From: Diphasiastrum complanatum
Taxonomy: Eukaryota; Streptophyta; Lycopodiopsida; Lycopodiales; Lycopodiaceae
Assembly (NCBI GenBank): GCA_029204225.1
Contig: CM055105.1
Coordinates: forward strand, 17,305,353-17,369,352
Direction of reading: 5' to 3'
Length of the DNA stretch: 64,000 bases
Part shown: piece by piece, positions 9,098 to 20,356 of the stretch
How the letters are laid out: every line of letters begins with the position of its first letter
Position numbering within the stretch: the first letter of the stretch is position 1
The notes under the pieces: generated by a model
What the model was told of the DNA's origin: nothing
The model's input: the letters and a program-made list of their open reading frames with translations, nothing else
Database searches by the model: none
Position numbers and translations under genes: made by a program

Positions 9098-12055
9098 CTT
9101 GGCAATGGCATAGACACCAAATAGCCCAGCATCACTGTAATTAGTGTTGAAAGCCATAAAACTTTCTGCAAGGTCATTTGCTGCAACTTTTTGTGCAAGC
9201 TCTGATCTGGTTATCAAAGCAAAAGCATGTTAAAACAAACCCCCACCCCCTTCAAAATCAACCACAAACTATCTACAAGACGTTAACAAAAACCCTAAAT
9301 TAGCATGAACCTCATCCAAACTAGATTCATATGCATCCTGCTAGACCCCAACGACAAGATCGATACCCCATGTGTTTGCCAGCTCCAGCACTCTTGCTCC
9401 AAGCACCCAACATCGTCTGCATGACCATCAGTGCAATAGAATCTGGATCCGTCCAAGGTGCACCTTTGACGGCCACGGAGAAGTAAGCCAGTGGAATGTC
9501 GTCATCTCGAATTCTGACCTGCAAGTGAAAGATGGTCATTAACGTATGGCTCAAATCATAAGTTTTTGTTCCACTAAACAATAAAACTCACTTTTGTTCC
9601 CATAGTCACTTACAGCCTATATTCCAAGAATATACAATAATTAGCATATCACTAACTTTACTCCACAAGCAGAGATGTGTAAAAGACCTAGTCAGTGGTA
9701 TAAACGCACGTTCTGAGGCAATACGTCACACTCAGATGCTAGGATTAGAACAAGGCTTCTAGTGTATATATCTTTCTCGTAAAATACAGAGCTTGATTTA
9801 AATGTGAATTTGATAGAATTTTCCAGCTAAATCCCTCAGATGTGGTCTTATCAATACCATAATCCAAAAATATGTGGAGTCCAAGCACCTTAAAATGCTG
9901 CATGAATGGCTAAATCTTGGAAAAAATAAAATCTTGGAAGGTGCTAATAAAGAGTATTCAGATTTCCCTTGGAAACTGGCAGGTTCAGCACGAGCAATCG
10001 ATCCCAGGCAACAATGCAGAATTTCAGAAAAAATTTCCCTTCCAGGAAATGTAGAATCATATGTGAATCAAGAAATAGATACGGGACAAAAGAAAGTGTC
10101 ACATCATCAGATCGTATCATTACTACAACACAATACGAAATGGGGTGAGCACAACTAAAAGAGGATGAAATACAAGAAGGTGGCAAAGGGAAAAAAAAGG
10201 GTTACCATACATGGATCAAAAAGAGGCTAGAATGTCACTAAAAGCCAAAAAGTTTGAGCTTGAGTTGATCCTTTAAACTTGTAGCAGAGAGAAATGCATT
10301 TCATCAGATGGGGAAAAATCTCCCTCACAAGATAATATGTCCTCCATTACATCTCCTAGAAATGCTCATGTTGCTTCTGAACCAGGCTCCCAAGAAACAT
10401 AGGGTTTGGCAAACAAATTTCTCCAAAAGAGAAAGACCGAGATACGAGTTTCTTCATGACCATGCATGCAAGCATCCCATGCATCTCAGACTAAAGTTAA
10501 TCAACGATTCACTTGCAGACAAACGCTTTGCTAAACTGTACTGGAAGTGGTTGCCTAGGGACACCAAAGTGAAAATGAGTTTCATCTATGAAAACTACTT
10601 AAAACCATTGAACCATGTACTCTGTGTACTGTATCCCTACTGTTGCACCCTGAACTGTCATGTCAAATGGTGTCTTTGGATTTTGGTCGCAATCCACATC
10701 AATCTCAAGTTTCATCAAGTACGCCAGTTAGATTACCTCTGAACCTGTAAAAATTGCTGGTTCCTTCTCGACCAGCTGGCCAGCTGTTGCTGGATCTGTT
10801 GAAAGTGAAGTGAACAACTTTTCTACAAGCCCCACAATCTCCCCGTGGCTTACAGCACCAGCAGCAGAAACAACCTGCAAAAATGTGAGTTTCATAACCA
10901 TATCATACGAAAAGGAAAGATCCAGGCTCCATACACATGCATCTCATTCTTAATGATGGCATACCGAAGGCAGAAGAGGCCCCACTAATAAACATCTTTT
11001 TATAACAAAGGCTACCTTGGAGGCATCCAAGGAACACAAATATTTGAAATCATAGCAAAGATTGCATTATGTTAAAATAGAGAAACTACTGAAGTACTGA
11101 TTGGATTCTCGTGATACTAAGCCTCACACTCTTATCAATCACATAGTCTGAACTTTATTTTGTATCTCAATAGCACTTTGTAGACGTAAAACATACCATC
11201 CGCGGCCCGGTGTAATGCGTAGAAATGTAGTCCGCCAGATCAGCCTTAGTTATGGAACGGATGTTATCGGCAGGTCCAAGAATTGTGCGCCCTAGCGGGC
11301 TGTGTTGAAAAGCAGTTGCATGGAGATGGTCAAATATCACCTCCTCTATTTGGCCTTCAACCTTCCAAAAACATCAAATCTAAATCAGTCCCGCAATTAT
11401 AAATTGGTTCCTAACATTCATTTTTATTATGTTTGGAAGATTTACCATGAGATTAAAACAACGTGCACTCGTAACGAATCCATACCTCCTGCATTTCTCG
11501 TAATATCACATTGCGCTCACGCTCGATCCGCTCCTCCTCGAAAGAAGAATTCTGAAGAATGTCGGCCAAGATATCAAGAGCCACTGGGACATCCTTCTTC
11601 AACACTTTGGCATAATAGGTTGTTTGCTCACGGGATGTGTAAGCATTCAAATGGCCTCCCATGTTTTCAATTTCTTCTTCCAATCTCCTCATGCTGCGCT
11701 TTTTGGTCCCCTTGAAGATCATATGCTCCAGAAAATGTGCCGTGCCATTGGTGGCATCCGTCTCAAAGCGGCTCCCGGCGTCGATCCACACCCCCACGGT
11801 GGCAGTCTCAGCAGCCAGATTCGACTCTGTGGCAACACGGAGTCCATTGTTGAGGGTGGTGACGCGAGTGAGGGGCGTGGAAAGAATGGGAGTGTGATCG
11901 ATGGTGCTTGGCACAGGAGAATTGAAGCGAGTGAAGCGCTCATCTGGGACGGCGAGCGCATGGATGTGACGAGGCGAGGAGGCCGCAGGCAAAGTGCTGA
12001 TGAGTGAGCGCCTGCCTCCCCTGCGCAGTGCTCCAGCAAGCATCCTGGCCGCCAT
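9098..12055 (-). CDS. MPPB: Mitochondrial processing peptidase beta subunit, copy A, exons 1-5 only in window
   Basis: The exons on the minus strand are 12055-11486, 11361-11197, 10874-10737, 9518-9367 and 9206-9098. They have the same lengths (570, 165, 138, 152 and 109 bp) and intron phases as the complete copy on the other strand, and all splice sites are GT-AG. The frame is open throughout. Exon 1 encodes the Arg-rich mitochondrial presequence and the zinc motif HFLEH, and differs from copy B at only four residues of 190. Exons 6-9 were not found between 1 and 9097. Either this copy is truncated, or they lie left of the window beyond an intron of more than 9 kb. The start ATG (12053-12055) matches that of copy B. 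Confidence 0.9.
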
Positions 12056-12130
12056 CACTACTCCCCTCGATGATAATGTTGTGTGTTCGTCGTCTCTCCA
12101 ACACCTCACTTTATGGCTATTTTTGCTCTG

Positions 12131-12152
12131 AAAACCCTAAAAAAAACCCTAA
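12131..12152 (-). promoter_or_regulatory. Telo-box pair upstream of MPPB copy A
   Basis: Two AAACCCTAA/AAACCCTAAA motifs lie about 80-100 bp upstream of the ATG. Telo boxes are common close to the start of plant genes for mitochondrial and ribosomal proteins. The same motifs occur at the matching place in copy B. Confidence 0.6.
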
Positions 12153-12168
12153 ACTCTGAACTAAAAAA

Positions 12169-12172
<4 letters not shown>

Positions 12173-12203
<31 letters not shown>

Positions 12204-12511
12204 CACCTCACTATGTGCCCTAAAAATGTAACCCTGGCCCTAAAATAGCCCTTGCCACCTATTCAATCCCTCTATCTTCAAACGAGAATTCAGGTCACAG
12301 TTCTAACGAAATCTCAGATTGCATGAAGCATTCACGATTCAAATCACAGATTCCTACATAATTGAAACCATTTCATTCTCTACCTGCATCCACAAAATGA
12401 CAGAATGGAACGAATCAATCTATCTCTCTCTCTCAGAGCGGCAAAGCTAAAAAGTCTAATCTCTGCTCACGGAGATACGCTTGTCTCATCTATCTATCTA
12501 TCTATCTCTCA

Positions 12512-12545
<34 letters not shown>

Positions 12546-12838
12546 AGAATGAAGAATAGAAAATGAAACAGGGATGCTCTCTCTCTTTCCTCCACATAAA
12601 AATGCTTAAGTACAATAGAAAATGAAACAGAGATACAATATTCATGCAACTGTCATATAGCAAACGTACCTGTAGCAATAGGGAAAGATTGGACACCACC
12701 CGCCACAAACAAAGTGGCAAACAACGATACGCCCTCTCTCTCTCTCTCTCTCTCGTGTGTAGATCCTCGGCTGCGCACTCTGAGCGCTATCAGCGAGAGG
12801 AGAGTTATTCTTTTTCTCTCTCTCTCTCTCTCTCTCTC
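12173..12838. repeat. Cluster of CT and TATC microsatellites upstream of MPPB copy A
   Basis: CT runs lie at 12173-12201, 12512-12536, 12733-12754 and 12816-12838, with a TATC run at 12489-12509. Pyrimidine-rich tracts like these are frequent in plant 5' flanks and leaders. Short frames here encode only Ser/Leu repeats and are not genes. Confidence 0.9.
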
Positions 12839-13227
12839 ACGGTCTGTCTACCAGGAAATCGGAGAAGAAGATTATTTGGCAGCAAGCTCCAAGATGCTTG
12901 ATCTGGTTCCCTCTCGAAGAGCAGTCTACAACGTTCTTTACGTGTCCACTGTCAATCGGCCCTCCAAATGATAGACTCTACACACTTCACTTGCAGGTTA
13001 ATCTTAATTTAAAGCACACGTGACTCAATGGAAACAAGTAGAATCATACTTTTTTCACAATAGAGTATATGTCTCTCTCTCTCTCACCATCTCTCCATAA
13101 AAGTAATACATGAAATTAATTAGATGTTATGCTTTTTGGTTTTCAAGGGAGGGTTAAACTTGGGACCAACACCACATTGTGAGTAGATCTAGCCAAACAT
13201 TGACAAATCAGATTTACTTCCAACATT
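12839..13227. other. Stretch without recognised gene between MPPB flank and a Ty3 element
   Basis: Another short CT run lies near 13072. The end of this stretch (TTCCAACA just before 13228) looks like an LTR end, because a degenerate primer site follows. No matching LTR copy was found elsewhere in the window. Confidence 0.4.
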
Positions 13228-13409
13228 GGCGTCGTCGTCATTTTTTAAGTATTTTTTTACCTAGCTTCTTTTCCTTTGTTTTCTCACTTCCATGTTGTGT
13301 GTTTGCTTGTTGGCCTATCTTCTATCTTCCAACAACAGCACGAGTCTTCTCTCCAGGTCCTACATGAGCTACGGAGCAACTTATCAAGCCGGGGAGCAAT
13401 CAGCTTCGG

Positions 13410-14350
13410 ATGGCTGATCAAAGTAAAGACATGAAAGGCGTCTCACCCCAGGTAGTTGTGCATCGTATCCCGCTTAAATCGGGTGCAAGGCCAATTGCTA
13501 GTCGTCCATACAGATGCAATCCAATCTATAAGGCCAAGATCAAAGAAGAATTACAACGCCTCTTAGATGCGAGATTTATCTATGAAATCGAGCATATTGA
13601 GTGGGTCTCCCCAATTGTCATCGTTCCAAGAAAAATGGAAAACTCCGAATCTGTGTCAACTTTAAGAAACTTAATGCCGTCACCGAACGTGATCATTTTT
13701 CCATTACCTTTCGGAGAATCCATCTTAGAAAATCTAGCAGGAGATGAGGCTTACTCCTTCTTAGATGCCTTTAGCGGATACAATATGATCCAAATCGCTG
13801 AAGAAGATCAACATAAAGCTACTTTTGCCATAGAATGGGGAACCTTCTGCTGGAAAGTCATGTCTTTTGGTCTCTGCAATGCCCCTAGCACCTTTCAACG
13901 TGTTATGCAAGCGGCATTTTCTTAGCAGATGGGTGATACCCTAGAGGTTTACTTGGACAATTTAGGAGCACATTCAAAAGAAACAAACCATCTGTCTGTG
14001 CTCAAAAAAAATTTATCCAATGTCAACACTTCGGCATCTCCCTTAAATTTGAAAAATGCAAGATCTGGGTAACACATGGTATTGTGTTAGGACACATTAT
14101 TTCCTGAAATGGCATTGCCACTGACCCAGAAAAGATCTTTATCATTCAAAATCTACCAGAACCGCATACAATACGCAAAGTTTACTCTTTCCTTGGCCAC
14201 GCCAACTACTATCAGTGCTTTATTCTCAATTTCGCTAACAAAGCACGTTTAATCTACAAAGTAGTTGTAGTTCCCAAATGGACGGATGAACAACACGTCG
14301 TATTTAATCAACTCAAAGAAGCCCTTACCAATGCACCCATCCTCCGGGCT
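13410..14350 (+). pseudogene. OTA-type reverse transcriptase, degraded
   Basis: The open part (13410-13925) holds RT motifs: RPYRCNP, the ELQRLLDARFIY region, SFLDAFSGYN and FGLCNAPSTFQRVM. A TAG follows at 13923. The same frame then reads VYLDNLGAHS, where the catalytic YxDD has become YLDN (13950-13961). Beyond that, frames break repeatedly. The enzyme cannot be active. Relatedness to the RT at 22320-23570 is obvious (EIEH.EW.SPI, FGLCNAPS.FQRVMQ). Confidence 0.9.
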
Positions 14351-14964
14351 CCTGACTATTCTAAAGAATTCCATGTGCATATCGATGCGTCCAAGTATGC
14401 CATTGGAGCAGTGCTCACCCAACCGGGAGAATTCAAAAAGGACTACCCAATCCGTTTTCTTAGTCGACAATTGATACCTGTTGAAGTCAATTATACAACT
14501 ACCGAACGTGAAGCCTTGGCAATGGTATATGCAGTTCAGAAGTTTCGTCATTATCTTCTAGAAAAAGTTGTACGTTCTTCACTGATCATCAAGCACTGTT
14601 GTATCTCATCAACAAGACCTACACCATAGGCCATATTACTAGATGGATCCTATTACTGCGAGAATTTGAGTTTAGGATCGTGGTTCGTAAGGGAGTTCAA
14701 CATTTTCTAGCAGATCATCTATCCCAAATCCCTAACCTTCTTACCCCTGATCAAGGCGTCAAAGATGATTTACCATATGCCATCCTTTTCCAAGTTGACT
14801 CTACACCCGTATGGCCTAAGGAAATCACAGAATATTTAACTTCAAGACAGATGGATCCTTCCTTGTCTAAACATGAACAACGTGCGTTGATCCTCAAAAC
14901 TAAACCTTATACATTAATTGCGGGACAACTCTACAAGCAAGGCTTGGATGGAATCATTCGATGA
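14351..14964 (+). pseudogene. OTA-type RNase H and linker to integrase, frameshifted
   Basis: The segment begins with HIDASKYAIGAVLTQPGEF, with the first catalytic Asp kept, then PIRFLSRQL and TEREALAMVYAVQKFRHYL. A frameshift near 14570 breaks the frame, which resumes in LINKTYTIGHITRW and VRKGVQHFLADHLSQIP. The linker to integrase is open to 14964, where the frame ends in TGA. It retains more RNase H residues than the larger element, whose first Asp is changed to Asn. Confidence 0.88.
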
Positions 14965-15257
14965 TGTCTTACTGAAGGAGAAATACCCTCTGTAATTTTC
15001 CTCACTCATGAAGATATTGGTGTAGGCCATTTCTCTTTTAAAACGACTGTAAAGAAAATCCTCTTGGCCGATTTTTGGTGGCCAACACTCTTCAAGGATA
15101 CGCACAATTACACTGAGGCCTTTGATGCCTGCCAACGCACAAAACGCTTTCAAAAGACCGACTACATGCCTTTACACCCTGTAACCACTGATCAAGCATT
15201 TCACAAATGGGAGATTGATTACGTCGGACCTATTAGTCCCGCTACCCAACAACGCAG
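14965..15257 (+). pseudogene. Integrase N-terminal part, core deleted
   Basis: The zinc-binding part is visible (FWWPTLFKDTHNY, DACQRTKRF) and the core opens with KWEIDYVGPISP, which holds the first catalytic Asp. Right after TQQRRQ, near 15258, the sequence becomes the proline-rich middle of the extra ORF with no frame break. Most of the integrase core and the start of the extra ORF have therefore been deleted. The resulting 200-codon frame (15064-15666) is an accidental fusion. Confidence 0.8.
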
Positions 15258-17478
15258 ACAAGCGGTAGTGACAGCAGCAGGCAGCTCGGTGGCGGCATGC
15301 ATTTATGGGTCTGATCCTATGGGCGTGGTTCTGTCCACACAGGTACCCTCCATAACCCCAAATCCCTCACTTGCTCTCACGCTCCCACCACCACCTCCAC
15401 CATTTACTACCACCTCCACACTATCACTCACTCTCAATACAGACTTCGATTCCACACTTCCACAAAAGCCATCACCTATACACATCTCCACCCGACTTGA
15501 CTCTACAGTCAATGTAGATGATTTTGCATTACAATTACTAGCTGGACTTCCATCAACCACCGTCACCACTAACCCAATCCACACCTCCGCCACGCAGTAT
15601 CTCCCCACCTCTTTCACCCATCATCCCTCAATCACCTCCACCTGCCTTTCATTTATCTCCATCTAACCCTGTTCATGATTTTCTACCCTTTAACCCAATG
15701 CCATATCCTAACTATACACGCACCCTCCCTGACATTGGTCCTTGGGAGCAGTTACCCCTTGCAGCCCAAAAAGTGGTATGGTTGGTGAATGAGCTCCAAT
15801 ACAATCTATTCGGCACCCTAGGGGGACAATATACCATGCGACAATTTGATGATGGCGCTATGGTGGACCTTCAGAAAGAAAAACAAGGCTAGAAGTGGAA
15901 AACAAGCAACAACAACTGCAGATCCAAAATCTCACCAATTATAATCAACAACAACAGCAGATGCTCCTCCACCTCCAGAACTAACTCCAACTGAAGGTAT
16001 CCAACATACAGAATATCATCGATAACCTCAAAGCTGAAAGGGATGAGGCCGTAGCAGATGAACAAGCCGCACGTTCCACTATGAAGGAACAGTTGGAATT
16101 GGTGGACTTCAACTACTTCACACGACTAGATATTCCTGAGGGAACTCTCATTCCAGTGGTGGCTTATCAAATGATGGTCCAAAAGTTGAAAGCCATGACG
16201 GAGCAGCACACAAATTTACAGCAATCATATCTTGCTTTCGTCGAGGCCTTGAACCAACACATTGCCACCCTGGAAGAATGGTTAAAGATAGTTGTCCAGT
16301 CAACGTCGTCTGTTCATGCAAAGCACGCCCAGTTTCATGATTCCGAGCATCCCTTTGATGGACCAAATGGTGGAGATGGAGCAAGACTCTAGCAACCTCT
16401 TCCTACTACTAAAGGCTTCTCCTTTCAAGGCCAACCCCTGGGGCAAGGATCTCAAACACCACCAATCCATCAGGCTCTGGTGGTACCAACTCTCAACATT
16501 ATCTTTTTCCTTCCACCGCTTCTAACCCTCTCGACGCCACTAACCCCCCCATTTATTCCACGACAATTTTCTCCTGAGTCACAAAGAATTGCCGAAGCTA
16601 ACCCCTCGCATACCTTCTCTCCTGACCCTGATCCCCAAATTCAACATGAGATTGCCTCTGAAGCACCAATCATCCAGCACAGAATCACGCCCATAGAACC
16701 AAGCAAGGAGTTGCGCGCCTCTCAAGAGTTTGCCAGGAAATATCCAACGACAAAATAGTGAGGTGGCTACATATTGCCAGATTTGGACCAGAGTCAAACA
16801 CATAAAGAAGCAATCAAACTCTTGGATCCACAACCTCTCCGGCGCCATCAGCTCTTCCTACAAAGTAAGACCTCGATGACACGGTATATCGAAGCTCCCT
16901 CCTACATGCGCACAAATCCTTATTACTATCCAATAGCGAGGCCTGAACCGTTTCCTGCCACCAAGTTCAAGAATAGGATATTTTGGCCCAAGCTCACAGG
17001 CGTCGATACCGGCAACTTAGCTGAAGGCATGGTCACCAACTGTCGTGTATTCTACCAGAAGCACCATGGCAACCCTGATCGCGACGTTAGATATTTTGCG
17101 GACAATTGTGGCCTGGTAGCATTTCTAGCAGAACTCAAGGGTTTTTGGGATCGAGGGCTACCCCCAATCGCCCTTGATATCAATAAACCATTGTGAACAT
17201 AAGAAGACCACATCAGCATAGCAAGGCTCTATTATCGCGCTGCACTAACTTCCGCCCTGCACGTTGATATGGTGGAGCTACGGAAAACCCATAACTTTCT
17301 ACAAGATATGCTCCATTATTACAAACCCATGCCTTTCCTAAACAAACTACGGCGGCAAATGATGGAGGGCATCGACACTACAATCTACCACTCTCGACAA
17401 CAACAGTCTCGCCTCCAAGAAGCACAGAAGATTCAGGAAGAAAAGGCATCGATTGATGTGGGACCACCAATCCAATAA
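15258..17478 (+). pseudogene. Extra post-integrase ORF (ORF3) of element 1, broken
   Basis: After a Pro/Thr/Ser-rich stretch, the frame used by 16081-17478 encodes a Gln-rich coiled coil (15900-16290), a Pro-rich linker and a C-terminal domain. The C-terminal part has FADNCGLVAFLAELKGFWD, then DINKPL and ISIARLYYRAA. The same pattern (FAKDLTLLASVATKWDD, DPNKPM, AQLHFRAA) ends the extra ORF of the larger element. It stops directly before the polypurine tract. Several stop codons interrupt it. Its function is unknown. It is not capsid, polymerase or integrase, and no clear signal peptide or membrane segment supports an envelope protein. Confidence 0.72.
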
Positions 17479-17490
17479 GGAGGGGGATAA
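17477..17490 (+). other. Polypurine tract of element 1
   Basis: AAGGAGGGGGATAA directly follows the last codon of the extra ORF. The larger element has GGTGGGGGATAC in the same position, and in both the next bases are TATT, the LTR start. Confidence 0.75.
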
Positions 17491-18062
17491 TATTAGCATC
17501 TGTGCTACGTCACTTAGAAAAGCGTAGATCCTCGTTCGCTTGCGTAAAACCAAGTGCTTATTGTTGTTGGTCTTTATCACAAAAACTATGTGTCGCAATT
17601 TAATCAAAATGCCCTATTGTCACAGATGGTTGTTTTCTTCAAAATTGGAGAGCTCCCAGCAGCTTCACAATCTTTCTTCACAATCTTGCATGCATGAGTG
17701 CTTTCCTCGCGTCTTTTGTTTTATCACTTGTATCTGGGATTTCCCACTTCCAATTTAAAAAGACTCTACAAAATTTTAAAATTAAAATCCTAAATGGAGG
17801 GAAAGTAGTTTTTCCACCCTCACTAAGCTGAATATGACCTTCCGTGAAATTTCATTGCATGACACTATTTAAGCATACAGTTTCGACGATTGTTCATCAC
17901 AACACCGAGAAGAATTCTTTTGTCTCTCACCTACAGGCTATTCTCAGTTTTACTCATCGTAGAACTCTGAGTTTTAAGTGGATGGAGAAGAGCAATTTTA
18001 CTAGCTTGTAAAATACCATTCTGAATAAATTTTAGATGGTGAATTCATAGTCCACAAGTCTT
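17491..18062 (+). repeat. Putative 3' LTR of element 1
   Basis: It starts TATTAGCATC after the polypurine tract. No second copy exists in the window, so the right end is a guess, set by the start of an unrelated gag. A late CACTATTTAAGC may be a TATA element, and AATAAATTTT near 18023 could serve polyadenylation. Confidence 0.5.
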
Positions 18063-18571
18063 CACTAGTCATTAATGATGGATTATCGTTATAGTCAAAA
18101 CATTCATCTTCCATCTATTGATGAAATACAATCTGAAATTGTACGTTATAGCCTTGCATTTGACGGACAACCAAGTTCAATCAGCATTGATGATTGGTTG
18201 AGTAAATTGGAAGGTTATTTCTATTATTACCATTATTCTGAAGAGGATAAAATATATTTCGCTTCATTGTGCTTTCAAGGACAAGTTCGAGCATGGTGAG
18301 ATACTCAAGCACGTTCGAGCACAAAGCTTTGGAGTCAATTCAAAATTGCTTGCATCAATAATATTACCAGATTTTATGAGAAATCATTCGAATCTCTCAA
18401 ACAAACTGGTTCTGTAAAACAATTTAATCAGCAATTCTTGGCATTGGTTCAGAAGACAAAATTTGAGTATAGAAAATGCTTGGACTACTATTTACATTCT
18501 CTTCAAATGCCTATCAGAAATGTGCTATGGAGTTACGCAATATGATGAATCATGCACTTGCTATGGAGCAT
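18063..18571 (+). pseudogene. Ty3-type gag fragment of a further element
   Basis: The plus-strand frame holds gag core features: IDDWLSKLEGYFYYY, KIYFASLCFQGQVRAW, LWSQFK, SVKQFNQQF. A TGA at 18297 sits where TGG is expected. The stretch stops where the LTR of the larger element begins at 18572, so that element seems to have landed in it. The sequence on the far side (29902 on) does not continue gag, so the insertion is not a clean one. Confidence 0.72.
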
Positions 18572-19133
18572 TGTTGGAGGGTTTGCGGATCCCAAGGCAA
18601 CCCTAACCCTAGTTAATAAGTGAGAGAGATTTGTCACCCTACGTGTGTAAGTTCAACCCAATGACCACATAGTTATTTGATTGATTAATTAGAATGTTAA
18701 TAAAAGGACTTTAGGCCTTTTTGCGGGACTTTTAATGTCGTAGGGCCTAAATGTCAAGTTAGTGAATAAAGTTGGGTTTCCCTCCAATTTTGATGGTTCT
18801 CACACTTTTTTAAATTTGAATAATAAGAGAGGCAAGACTTGTTGGATCTTATCATTATTGGGATTGCTATTTCTTATGCTTTTTGTGAGAGAGAAAAGAG
18901 TAAGTTTCTATCATTGTTGTGGATTTAGGGTTAATGGATGTAGGGTTAATGGATGTAGTGTTAATGCTTAGTGTTAATGGATGTTAGTGTTAGATCATCC
19001 ATTCATGTTGAAATCTGAACTATACTATCGCTCTCATGGGAACAAACCTACGCGTGACAACTAACTTCGTCTCTTTGATTCTATATTGACTAGATCTTGG
19101 ATTCATATTAGGCAAGGAGAGAAACCCACTACA
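18572..19133 (+). repeat. Left LTR of element 2, internally deleted
   Basis: It matches the right LTR (28999-29748) along its length but is 562 bp long, not 750 bp. About 190 bp are missing after GAGGCAAGACT (near 18840). In the right copy those bases hold the TATA box and a CAATAAA signal. It begins TGTTGGAGGG and ends CTACA. Confidence 0.93.
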
Positions 19134-19137
19134 ATTT

Positions 19138-19155
19138 TGGCACCGTTGCCAGGGA
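19138..19155 (+). other. Primer binding site, Asp-tRNA type
   Basis: TGGCACCGTTGCCAGGGA lies four bases after the LTR end. It closely matches TGGCGCCGTTGCCGGGGA, the known aspartate tRNA primer site of Athila-like elements. The second copy, after the right LTR, reads TGGCGCCGTTGCCGAGGA. Confidence 0.88.
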
Positions 19156-20356
19156 GCTACGCCAATTTTTCAGTTTGCAGCATGTTTGGTTGATGGTTAG
19201 CTTGCATTAGGCATCTTGTTGTGACATGAATAGTGTTAAATCTGCATTGTAGAGTTAGTTTGGGATTGATTTTGCTAGATTTGAGTGGATTTGCTTGTTT
19301 GAAATCTAATCTGATTATTAAATAGGGAAAGCTATCCAGATCACCAATCTTAAGATCCATTTGGATTTGAGATATTAGAGAAAATAACAAAAATTGGTCA
19401 AATCTGTCAAATTTGGTCAAAAAGAGACAAAAAGCGTCATCAGAGCTCAGAACTTTTTACCCTCTTTCAGGAAACCTTCGCCGATTTTCAGACACCTTCG
19501 ATTTTGTTTATAGAACCTTCAGTTTGAAGGGCGAAGATTAATTCCCATCAGATTTCCATAAACATCAGAAAAACCACCAAAAAAACACCAAAAATTATCA
19601 AAACCCTAAAAAATACATAAAAAGAACCTTCGCTCGATTCACTGTGCTTAGATGTGATTCAGATCTATCTGCTGTCGAGTCGGCAAAGAATAATATCTAA
19701 AATAAAAAGGTTTTCAGAGGATCAGTTGTCATATTGTCATATTTTTGCCAAAAAAGTCACTTTTTTTGCAAAATTTTCAGTATTACTCTTGATCCTTCGT
19801 CGAGTTTCCAAAACATTCTATATATAGTAAACTACTATCTTTGAGTTCGACGAAGATTATTCTTGATCAGATCACAAAAAATCTTGATTTTTTACCTTCG
19901 TCAGATTACAAAAACTATATTTTCTTGTGTCAGAAACCTTCGTCCGGTTGTCCATAGTTTTATTTGTGTCAGATCTTCCATCTGAGAAGTCGGCGAAGGT
20001 TATTTTCCAAGAAATTGCCAGAAAAGTGTTCAGAGAGTTTTTATCCCAAAATAGCACTGTTGAACCTTCGCCGAGACAACCTTCGCCTAGAGAACCTTTG
20101 CCAATTTTATTTTTAGTTTTTTATTTTCCATATCAAGTCTTTGTCAAAATTTGGATCAAATCTGAGATGTTCTGAATTGAACTCTGAGAGATTTATCATT
20201 TTTGAGAAGTATCGATTGATCAAATTTTGGGTAGGTTTTCATCATATAGAATCTGATTCTTGAAAAGTGGAATAGAGCTAGCAGATCTAATCTGAGATAG
20301 TTTTTTGGAAAAATCTATATCCAATCTCATTATCGATTTGATGTAAATTTGTAAAG
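19156..20356 (+). promoter_or_regulatory. Leader of element 2 with repeated AACCTTCGYCGAG motif
   Basis: About 1.2 kb without a gene. Forward motif copies occur near 19473, 19513, 19624, 19793, 19892, 19934, 20063, 20078 and 20092. Reverse copies (CGGCGAAGGTT type) occur near 19529, 19847 and 19991. Forward and reverse copies could pair in RNA. The same motif returns only in the spacer between integrase and the extra ORF. The role is unknown; packaging, initiation or splicing signals are guesses. Confidence 0.7.

Larger units (their letters stand above)
8640..12430 (-). repeat. Left arm of inverted MPPB duplication
   Basis: The minus strand here matches the plus strand at about 36670-40480 through the 5' flank, exons 1-5, introns 1-4 and the first few hundred bases of intron 5. 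Intron landmarks such as TTTATTAATGTCTTG near 8690 and the one near 40433 set the inner ends. Differences are mostly small indels and substitutions. The GA microsatellite at 8721-8780 lies in this arm. The outer limits are approximate because microsatellites blur them. Confidence 0.9.
13228..18062 (+). mobile_element. Deleted Ty3/gypsy element of OTA type (element 1)
   Basis: The order is a degenerate Asp-type primer site (TTGGCGTCGTCGTC near 13228), a gap without gag, RT, RNase H, the start of integrase, an extra ORF, a polypurine tract (AAGGAGGGGGATAA at 17477-17490) and a putative 3' LTR. Gag, protease and most of integrase are missing. RT and the extra ORF are clearly related to, but diverged from, the larger element at 18572-29748. 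Confidence 0.82.

Noticed and set aside
11624-12007. Frames opposite MPPB exon 1, also at 37141-37590
   Set aside because: Antisense shadows of a GC-rich conserved exon; they follow the coding strand in both copies.
15303-15617. Ser/Val/Gly-rich minus frame
   Set aside because: Shadow of the Pro/Thr-rich ORF3 linker on the plus strand.
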